Below, piece after piece: positions 1-6,000 of a DNA stretch of 7,761 bases. Position numbers and translations under genes: made by a program. Source of the DNA: Candidatus Komeilibacteria bacterium. GTDB lineage: Bacteria > Patescibacteriota > Patescibacteriia > UBA1558. The notes beneath the pieces were generated by a model. That model was not told the origin of the DNA and searched no databases. It worked only from the letters and a program-made list of their open reading frames with translations. The stretch covers positions 1-7,761 of the forward strand of contig JANLIN010000093.1 of NCBI GenBank assembly GCA_024654345.1, in the 5' to 3' direction. Within the stretch, counting starts at the first letter, position 1; every line of letters begins with the position of its first letter.

Positions 1-117
1 AAGTTGAGCTAGCGCTCGCAGGCGTTTTGGGCGGATGAGATCCTTACGCAACTCCTGCGGAGTTGCTCAGGAATACGGGGTGGAGCATAGCTCGCTTCAG
101 GGCTCAGGAATACGGGG
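1..117. repeat. Left arm of terminal inverted repeat
   Basis: This is the reverse complement of 7645-7761. Positions 1-99 match perfectly, position 100 differs (G against T), and 101-117 match again. The arm is a string of short stem-loops: GAGC/GCTC (6-17), GGAT/ATCC (33-43), GCAACTCC-TGC-GGAGTTGC (48-66) and TGGAGC-ATAGCTC-GCTTCA (81-99). No open reading frame or transposase lies in it. It is probably one copy of a dispersed intergenic repeat at which the contig ends. Confidence 0.95.
48..117 (-). repeat. Modular hairpin array, left copy
   Basis: A 16-nt spacer (GCTCAGGAATACGGGG at 65-80 and 102-117, 37 nt apart) alternates with hairpins of exactly 19 nt, but the two hairpins differ in sequence: 48-66 has 8-bp arms and a 3-nt loop, and 81-99 has 6-bp arms (one G-U) and a 7-nt loop. 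After the second spacer, 118-131 (AACT, CCACGC, AGTT) looks like a decayed version of the first hairpin in the same phase. The same array, with one more unit, is at the right end in the opposite orientation. Confidence 0.8.
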
Positions 118-167
118 AACTCCACGCAGTTGATTGAAATTCCCGTACTCACGAGGCATGAACCGAG
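91..167. repeat. Long imperfect inverted repeat from opposed repeat copies
   Basis: Positions 142-167 are a diverged copy of the spacer-plus-hairpin unit, in the orientation of the right-hand array. They pair with 91-116 at 20 of 26 positions around a 25-nt loop. The left flank therefore contains repeat units in both orientations and could fold into one long hairpin. Confidence 0.6.
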
Positions 168-181
168 TATGACTCGGTTCA
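159..181. repeat. Perfect 9-bp stem-loop
   Basis: The arms TGAACCGAG (159-167) and CTCGGTTCA (173-181) are exactly complementary around the loop TATGA. The position corresponds to the TGAAGC...GCTCCA hairpin of the right-hand array, but the arm sequence differs while pairing is kept. No T-run follows, so it does not look like a terminator. Confidence 0.65.
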
Positions 182-338
182 GGGCGTAGTGATCTCCACT
201 GGCACCGACTGGACTAGTACAGATGTGTACACCGTCGACTGTTTTGAAAAGTGTCTATGGTTGTTCCATTTGAGAGTACACCTGGTCCTTGATCTTGAAT
301 ATCCCGAGACCTATCTCGCCTCCTTTCCCCCTCCGCCC
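182..338. other. Intergenic stretch with no recognised gene
   Basis: I find no credible coding region, tRNA or repeat unit here. The only visible structure is a short GTACA/TGTAC stem with loop GATG at 217-230. A 70-codon frame runs through this region and the promoter, but its translation has no recognisable features. With the repeat (1-181) and the promoter and leader (339-476) this makes up the 476 bases before the first gene. Confidence 0.6.
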
Positions 339-367
339 TTGACAGCCTGCCCAACTACCGCTACAAT
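339..367 (+). promoter_or_regulatory. Sigma70-type promoter of the rpsF operon
   Basis: TTGACA (339-344) is a perfect -35 box. A 17-nt spacer separates it from TACAAT (362-367), which matches the -10 consensus at five of six positions. Transcription would start near 374 and give a leader of about 100 nt before rpsF. It is the strongest promoter-like sequence I can see and it faces the ribosomal-protein operon. Confidence 0.85.
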
Positions 368-408
368 AACCCCAGTTTCACGACAATTTAATCAATCTTA
401 ACCACACT

Positions 409-438
409 CCTCTCCCTATAAAGGGTAAATTAAAGAGG
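409..438 (+). promoter_or_regulatory. Leader stem-loop upstream of the S6:S18 motif
   Basis: An inner CCCT/AGGG hairpin (414-417 with 422-425, loop ATAA) is enclosed by CCTCT (409-413) pairing with AGAGG (434-438). It lies in the predicted rpsF leader just before the 441-462 hairpin. The stems are short and the function is unknown. It may support or compete with the next hairpin, since GGG at 437-439 could also pair with CCC at 441-443. Confidence 0.3.
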
Positions 439-440
439 GT

Positions 441-462
441 CCCGACCGCTAAAACAGTCGGG
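441..462 (+). promoter_or_regulatory. Candidate S6:S18-binding leader hairpin
   Basis: CCCGA (441-445) pairs with TCGGG (458-462). On the 5' side a CCG bulge (446-448) follows, then CT/AG closes an AAAAC loop. A stem with a conserved CCG bulge capped by a small hairpin is the published description of the rpsF leader motif, which mimics the 16S rRNA site of the S6:S18 dimer and gives autogenous repression. It lies 14 nt before the rpsF ATG, so a bound complex could block translation initiation. An alternative fold pairs C446 with G457 and has no bulge. The motif was recognised by eye, not with a covariance model. Confidence 0.6.
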
Positions 463-476
463 TAAGATCAATCAAT

Positions 477-1013
477 ATGGACAAAAAACGCTACGAGCTC
501 ACCTATATAATTTCCACTGCCATTCCCGAGACAGAGCACGGGGATATCACCGCCAAGGTGGAAAATTTACTGCAAAAATTCGAGGCAGAGATTACCGAAC
601 GCCAGGATCTGGGCAAAAGAAAAATGAGTTACATGATCGACAAGGTAAGGCATGGCTATTACCGTGTTTTGGAATTTAACATGATGCCAGAACACGTAGA
701 TTCTTTGCAACAGGATATAAAATTAATGCCACAAATTCTACGCTTTTTGATGGTGTCATCGCGACAACTGAGTGATAAAGAAAGAGCCGCTCGCCGTGAC
801 GCCGCTGACCGACAAGCGGAGGAAGAGAAACAGGAAGAATCCGGACACAGCCGTAGTCGGGAGGATAGACCACGTCCCACTCCCCGCCGAAAAGTGGCTG
901 ATACTCCGCCCACACCTCGAAAACAGCCAACCGAAGCTCCAACCAAGATCAGCTTGGAAGATCTGGACCAAAAATTAGATGAGATCCTGGAAAATAAGGA
1001 TCTGCTCAAGTAA
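477..1013 (+). CDS. rpsF: 30S ribosomal protein bS6
   Basis: bS6 binds the central domain of 16S rRNA on the 30S platform as a dimer with bS18, whose gene lies two genes downstream. Residues 1-96 form the usual ferredoxin-like fold: the YELTYII first strand (6-12), LGKRKMSY (45-52), RHGYYRVLEF (58-67) and LRFLMVS (88-94). The protein has 178 residues, whereas typical bS6 has about 95-135. The excess is a charged, proline-rich, probably disordered tail (97-157) ending in a short acidic helix with LDQKLDEIL (163-171). The tail could bind rRNA or neighbouring proteins, but that is inference. The first ATG is used because the family fold begins directly after it. It is the first gene of the operon, behind a strong promoter and a probable autoregulatory hairpin. 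No Shine-Dalgarno sequence is visible. Confidence 0.95.
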   Translation: MDKKRYELTYIISTAIPETEHGDITAKVENLLQKFEAEITERQDLGKRKMSYMIDKVRHGYYRVLEFNMMPEHVDSLQQDIKLMPQILRFLMVSSRQLSDKERAARRDAADRQAEEEKQEESGHSRSREDRPRPTPRRKVADTPPTPRKQPTEAPTKISLEDLDQKLDEILENKDLLK

Positions 1014-1035
1014 TTAATAATTCATCTATACTTCT

Positions 1036-1470
1036 ATGGATTTAAACAAAGCAATGCTTATTGGTCGATTGACCCAGGATCCAGAGAGCCGCTCAACTCC
1101 AGGCGGAGAAAATGTGGCGTCATTCAGCGTCGCCACCAATTTTCGCTGGACCGACCGCAATGGTCAGCGCCAAGAAAAAAGTGAATTCCACAATATCGTC
1201 GCCTGGCGTAAATTGGCAGAGATTTGCTCTCAGTATCTGAAAAAGGGTAGCCGCGTCTACATTGAGGGTCGCCTGCAGACCCGTAGCTGGGAGGACCAGA
1301 ACGGTGTCAAAAAGTACCGCACCGAGATCATCGCCGACAACATGATCATGCTAGACAGTCGCGGTGAAGCCAGTGGTGCTAGCAATCGTTCCAATCAAGA
1401 GCCGGCCAGTTATGAAGCCCCTGCCAACGAAGCCGAGCAAGAGATCAATGTGGAAGACATTCCTTTCTAA
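1036..1470 (+). CDS. ssb: Single-stranded DNA-binding protein
   Basis: SSB coats single-stranded DNA during replication, recombination and repair, normally as a homotetramer. Residues 1-107 are a complete OB fold, opening with MDLNKAMLIGRLTQDPE. The stacking aromatics are in place: W38, F51, W57 and W85 align with E. coli W40, W54, F60 and W88. YLKKGSRVYIEGRL (67-80) is the signature strand. Residues 108-138 are a flexible linker rich in Ser, Asn, Ala and Glu. The protein ends in EDIPF, the acidic tip that recruits repair and replication partners. At 144 residues it is shorter than the E. coli protein (about 178) because the linker is short. It sits between rpsF and rpsR, the standard bacterial order, 22 nt after rpsF and without a Shine-Dalgarno sequence. 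Confidence 0.97.
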   Translation: MDLNKAMLIGRLTQDPESRSTPGGENVASFSVATNFRWTDRNGQRQEKSEFHNIVAWRKLAEICSQYLKKGSRVYIEGRLQTRSWEDQNGVKKYRTEIIADNMIMLDSRGEASGASNRSNQEPASYEAPANEAEQEINVEDIPF

Positions 1471-1481
1471 ACCGTTATAAT
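1454..1481 (+). promoter_or_regulatory. Possible weak internal promoter before rpsR
   Basis: AAGACA (1454-1459, four of six -35 positions) lies 16 nt before a perfect TATAAT (1476-1481), across the end of ssb. Transcription would begin about 5 nt before the rpsR ATG and give a nearly leaderless rpsR-efp mRNA. The gap between the genes is AT-rich, so a chance match is likely. Confidence 0.22.
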
Positions 1482-1492
1482 CATTATTAAAT

Positions 1493-1720
1493 ATGCAGAA
1501 GAATAATATTCTCCGCACCGAAAAATACTGCCACTTTTGCGTCAACAATGTTGATGATATAGATTTCAAAAACACACAGCTATTGCAAAGATTTTTATCA
1601 TCCTACGGCAAAATAGTACCCCGCAAACGCAGTGGTGTCTGCACCAGCCACCAAAGACTGCTTTCCAATGCCATCAAACGCGCGCGCTTCATGGCGATGC
1701 TACCTTATACTAATCAGTAA
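1493..1720 (+). CDS. rpsR: 30S ribosomal protein bS18
   Basis: bS18 is the small basic 30S platform protein that pairs with bS6. The 75-residue length is normal. The core GVCTSHQRLLSNAIKRARFMAMLPY (48-72) is the rRNA-binding helical part and is diagnostic. Two cysteines, C13 and C16 in the segment CHFC, together with C50 and H53 form a CxxC...CxxH set. This indicates the zinc-binding form of the protein rather than the form that has lost these residues. The gene starts 22 nt after ssb. No Shine-Dalgarno sequence precedes the ATG and the upstream gap is AT-rich. Excess S6:S18 dimer probably represses the whole operon through the rpsF leader. Confidence 0.96.
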   Translation: MQKNNILRTEKYCHFCVNNVDDIDFKNTQLLQRFLSSYGKIVPRKRSGVCTSHQRLLSNAIKRARFMAMLPYTNQ

Positions 1721-1731
1721 TATTAACAGTC

Positions 1732-2289
1732 ATGCTAGCGATGAATGAACTCAAGCTGGGCCGGGTAATTGATATTGACGGACAGCCTTATCAGATAATT
1801 TTTACGCAACATATCAAGGTGGCACGCGGTGGCGCCACCCTCCGCACAAAATTGAAGAATTTGCTGACCGGACAAGTCCTGGAAAAGTCTTTTTCCGGTA
1901 GTGATAAGGTGGAAGAGGCCGATATGAATCGGCAAAAAGCCAATTATCTTTACAACGACGGGCAACAGTTCTACTTCATGAACAATGAGTCGTTTGATCA
2001 GTTCTCCTTGAGTCAGGATGAGCTCGGCTTCAGTCGCGATTTCCTCAAAGAAGGCATAACCGTGGACACCCTCTACTACAATAACAAACCCGTCTCTATC
2101 AAACTCCCCACCAAAGTAGAGCTGGAGGTTACCGAAGCCCCACCCGGCATCAAAGGTGATACCGCCGGTAGCGCCAGCAAACTAGCCACTCTGGAGACCG
2201 GCGCAGAAATAAAGGTTCCCTTATTCGTTAACGCCGGTGATATCATCCGCGTTAATACCGAAACGGCTGAGTACGTGGAAAGAGTCTGA
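1732..2289 (+). CDS. efp: Elongation factor P
   Basis: EF-P binds between the P and E sites of stalled ribosomes and promotes peptide bonds at consecutive prolines. All three domains are present: a KOW-like N-terminal domain (1-64), a central OB domain (65-127) and a C-terminal OB domain (129-185) with the signature PLFVNAGDIIRVNTETAEYV (163-182). The exposed domain I loop reads HIKVARGGATLRTKLKN (27-43). Its tip residue, Lys34 in E. coli, is Arg32 here, so the lysine modification by EpmA cannot occur. EarP-type rhamnosylation or no modification are the alternatives. A second ATG at 1741 (MNELKLGR) is an equally plausible start, since the family needs only a few residues before this point; with that start the tip is Arg29. 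It follows rpsR by 11 nt, in the place usually held by rplI. It ends in TGA at the normal family C-terminus. Confidence 0.97.
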   Translation: MLAMNELKLGRVIDIDGQPYQIIFTQHIKVARGGATLRTKLKNLLTGQVLEKSFSGSDKVEEADMNRQKANYLYNDGQQFYFMNNESFDQFSLSQDELGFSRDFLKEGITVDTLYYNNKPVSIKLPTKVELEVTEAPPGIKGDTAGSASKLATLETGAEIKVPLFVNAGDIIRVNTETAEYVERV

Positions 2290-2291
2290 AA

Positions 2292-3077
2292 CTACTCCAG
2301 TACCAGCTGGCCGTCTCGAGTTCTCACAGTGGTCCAGACAAAATCAGCAGATTCCTCCGCGGTATAGACTATCAATAGATAGTCTATTTTGGTTGCGGCC
2401 GGCAAATGATCCAGCACTACCGTCGCTAATGAGGCCGCCAACCCCATGTCCTGGCCAAGCTTGTCCACAAATACCATCTGAAAGACGACACTCAGCTCGG
2501 CTGGCGTTAAAACAGCCGCCGGCGTGTAATTTTCTAGGCTATAGTTTTGGCGTACATACTTCCTGAGAATACCGTTGAAGCGGTTGTCGGCTTGCCATAG
2601 TCGTAGCAACTCCCCCTGTTCAGCCAGGTAACAGAGTACTACTAAAACAACGTCGGGTTTAGCCAGACCGATACTCTTCCAAAGAAAATCAATAATTTTA
2701 TCTCTATCCCCACCACTGGCTTCCGCCAGCTCTTTTTTATGACTGTCCAAATTTTTATCTTCCAAAAAAGTCTGCCAATCAAAGGCCGGTTCTTTTTTAT
2801 TGACCTTTGGCACTATCTGCTCATCGCCGTCCAGATAAGCGTAGTATGGCTCCAAAATATGTTCAGTCATTTCAGCCGCCAATTTTTCGGCCGCTTGGTC
2901 GGCCATATTCATTTCCTCCCGCAGAAAATCAGCCAACTCCTCCGTTGGTAATTCCTCCTTCAGCCATTCTCTCGCCAAAAAAGGAATATTTTGGTCGTAC
3001 CGAGCACCGACTATCATCATTCTGGCCTTGGTTGACGTATCGTTCAAATATTTATTTATCTGTTCTTCATTCGTCAT
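2292..3077 (-). CDS. Hypothetical acidic helical protein
   Basis: I do not recognise this 261-residue protein. It has no signal peptide or clear membrane segment, so it is probably cytoplasmic. The N-terminal third is strongly acidic and helical, rich in Glu, Ala and Leu (about residues 35-75). The middle is charged, with lysine-rich patches near residues 92-118. The C-terminal half alternates hydrophobic helices such as PDVVLVVLCYL (about 141-151) and the region ending in DYLLIVYTAEESADFVW. No catalytic motif is visible. Its ATG is 2 nt after the stop of the large TrbL/VirB6-like gene, so the two are almost certainly co-transcribed and translationally coupled. That suggests a cytoplasmic partner or chaperone of that protein, which is inference. 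Its stop is 2 nt from the convergent efp stop. The start has no Shine-Dalgarno sequence. Confidence 0.85.
   Translation of the reverse strand: MTNEEQINKYLNDTSTKARMMIVGARYDQNIPFLAREWLKEELPTEELADFLREEMNMADQAAEKLAAEMTEHILEPYYAYLDGDEQIVPKVNKKEPAFDWQTFLEDKNLDSHKKELAEASGGDRDKIIDFLWKSIGLAKPDVVLVVLCYLAEQGELLRLWQADNRFNGILRKYVRQNYSLENYTPAAVLTPAELSVVFQMVFVDKLGQDMGLAASLATVVLDHLPAATKIDYLLIVYTAEESADFVWTTVRTRDGQLVLE
2364..2390 (+). terminator. Probable rho-independent terminator of the rightward operon
   Basis: ATAGACTATC (2364-2373) and GATAGTCTAT (2378-2387) are exactly complementary around the loop AATA, and Ts continue to 2390. It lies 75 nt past the efp stop, inside the last codons of the opposing gene, where it encodes part of IDYLLIVY. 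On the minus strand no T-run follows, so it would act only on rightward transcripts. The stem is AT-rich and the T-run is only four long, so it would be a modest terminator. Confidence 0.45.
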
Positions 3078-3079
3078 TA

Positions 3080-6000
3080 TTATTTACTTACTTTTTTTAT
3101 ATCATCATCTAGTTTCTTGATAAGCTTGCTTATTTCAGCCAGCATCTTCTCTCTTTCCGCTGTGCTTACATTCGGCGCCTGTATCGCTTTTAGCTTCATC
3201 AATATATTTGATACCGTAATCGGTGCTACCGGTCGTAGCGTACTGACGGTGCCACCACTGTCTTTGGCTGACTGCTTAATACCGGCTATTCTAGCGGCCA
3301 AATTGTCAATACTCTTCTTCAATTCCTGCAACGTTCCTTTCAAACTTTCGTCCATGCTTTTCACGCTGTTGTCCAGTGAATCATTGATGGTCTGCAACAC
3401 ACTACTGAAGTCGTTAACAGTCATACCACTCGCGCCGGCGGAATCAGTCGCTTCCCGGGCTGTACTGCTCTCCGTCGCCTGACTGGCCACGCCGCCCGTT
3501 GGCGCTTCCGAGCCAGGCGCTTCAGCCGCCACCGTTGCCGCGGGTGATGGCTTAATTTCTTCTTTTACGTCAGCGGCCGGTATCGGTCGCTCTTTCTCAC
3601 GGTGCTTAGCGATTTCCTGCTCGTGCTCACGAGCCAGTTTTTCGTTCTGAATCTTAATCTTGTTCGCCCTGTTCTGCTTATCACGCCCATCATCTGATAA
3701 GCTGACCACCGCCTGCGCATTATCAAATCTACCGCCCTTTCTGACTTGCTGATTGAAATCAAGCTTGAGCTTTGACTTAACCATGCCGGCCATTTGCTTG
3801 ATTATTTCCTCGGAGGCATCTGGTTTTTGTTCACGTAACATCGCCTCTATCTGTGCCTGCCCGTTGGCGCCTAACAACTGAGTAACGTTAGCTTTGCCTG
3901 ATTTGATATTTTGTGCCACCACATTTGAACCGGTAGCCTCGGCGTTCCACTGAGCCTGCAGACGTTGATTATTTTTGTATTCGGTATAAAATTTGTCGCT
4001 CTTCCCTTCCAGCTTAGTATCGCGCCGGCCCTGGCGTGCTTCGGTCCCAAATTTCTGTGCCACCTTGCCGGCTGTCGCCATCGTCGCCTGCGCACCACGT
4101 TTAATACCACCAACAGCGGCTTGGGCGCCGGCGGCCATCTTTTCCGTCCGTGTCGTGATTTTGTCTTTAATGAACTCTTGTTTAGCCTTTTCTTTCTCCT
4201 CGTCCGTCAGATCCGATCCTTTCTGCGCTTTCTTGGCGGCCAGTATGCCTACTCTATCTTTTACCCAATCTTTCTCGGCGGCCTTCGTCTTCGAGGCTAT
4301 TTCTGTCATTTTCCGACGTTCCTGCAAATCCTCTTTGGTTTTAACACCGGCGGTTTTTTCCTTCATATAGTCTGCTTTGGTGGCTGTTTTTTCCTCTTCC
4401 GTCAGCTCTGAGCCTTTGGCCTGCTGTTTCTCCGCTAATATGGCTGAACCCTCATCACTCCACTGTTTTTCGGCAAACTTATCCGCCTTCACTTGGACTT
4501 TCTCCGCTTTCTTCTTTTCACGCCGCGCCTTGAAGCGATATATTCGACTGGACATATAGGACTCGCTCTGCGGGCCTTCCAAATCTTCAGGACCAGCATC
4601 CAAATAAGCCACCTGCCCCGATGTTAACACCGGTTTATCCACTTCCGGACCACCCGGCTTATTCGTATTTGCCAGCGCGTCAGCGAAGTACTCTTTTTTC
4701 ACTTCATCATCCGTCATGTCCGGCTGATTGCGGGACTGCCTGATCTTTTCGGCGGCGGCCGCTTGCTTTTGTGCCGGCAGATTATTCCAAAGTTTATCCT
4801 GCGCCACGCCATCCGCGTCCATAGTCTCAATCATTTGGTGTGCTTCTTCGTGACGGATAATGCCGCGGGTGTCTGTCGTGTATTTATCTTTGTTGACGGA
4901 GTTGAGTCCATTTTCACGGATATTATCTTCATCAGATAGGGTGGTAATAGCGGTATCCGCTTCCGCCAAAGTTTGTTGTTTCAGAGTTTGTAGTTTGTCC
5001 AGTTTCATGCCGGGGGCGACGCTTAAACCAAACTTTTGCAACGCTGAGGTAATACTACTCTCATCTTCGGCCTGACTGAGCTCCTCTTTTTGCTCGCTGA
5101 TACGACCACCCAAATAGCGCGCTGTTTCCACCGCTGACTCTCCGCGGGAATGCATACCGGCCCGTCTCTGCTCGCCTTCCAACTGTCGCCCCATCCCTTC
5201 CTCGGCGGCGCTGAAGCTATAAGCAATCGTCGATCCACCTCTAGCGGTGGGTCCCATCGTCACCCCTTCCATATTAACCGGGGTCGCCGCTTGCGCCTTG
5301 GCATATTCCTCCGGTGTCATGATTTCACCACCACTATCACTCAAGGCGCGTTCATAGCCGGAACTACCATAAAAATTATCGGCCAGAGCCTGAGAGTTAT
5401 TGGACATGAATTCTTGTCGCGTTACGGTCTTGCTGTTTTCACCCTGCCCCAGCGTGACATTATCTTTGTCAGAGCCCGTCACTTTCCAACCACCCTGACC
5501 CGTCTCATCGGCCACGTCCGTGTCTGTATCCACCAACTGATCGATCTCACGGTTCAAATATTTCTCGGTGTTCATGCCCCGTGTCGCCATAGTATCATTT
5601 AGATACATTTCTTTTGATTTCTCCGGTTTGTAAGAATCAAGCGAGACATCCTTACCTTTTTTATCCTTGACTATTGTACCGCTATTTTCGTTATAGAGAC
5701 GACTCATATCCTTGGTAGCCCAGCCCTCATCCACCCCCAGTTTAGTGGCAATCAACATACCTTCCATGTTCTTTTTGGCAGCGTCCTTGTTACCAGTCTT
5801 TTTCCCACTGATAATATCCTTATTACTCTGCAATTCGTCATTGAGTTTATCATAGGATTGGCTGGCAAGAATTGTTTTAGCCGATTTTTCACCCACATCG
5901 CCAAATCTGTCAACCATGTCAGAGCGCTTCACATTACCACTCCCCATGATCTCGGCAACTTTTTTGGCTTTGTCTCGATTCTTTAATTCACCTTCAATTC

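Noticed and set aside
48..117. CRISPR array
   Set aside because: The 37-nt period fits a CRISPR repeat length, but the intervals are themselves repeated hairpins instead of unique spacers, and there are no cas genes.
214..236. Sequencing-adapter remnant (ACAGATGTGTA resembles a transposase adapter)
   Set aside because: The similarity covers only a short stretch and does not extend to the full mosaic-end sequence.
189..401. 70-codon open frame before the rpsF operon
   Set aside because: It starts just past the repeat modules, runs across the promoter -35 and -10 boxes, and its translation shows no recognisable family, domain or signal.
659..1009. Minus-strand frames within rpsF
   Set aside because: They overlap the well-supported bS6 gene and their translations are Ser/Arg-rich, as expected from an antisense reading.
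3965..4411. Long plus-strand frames opposite the large gene (also near 5150-5602)
   Set aside because: They are shadows of the minus-strand gene, whose membrane and domain features are coherent over 1480 residues.
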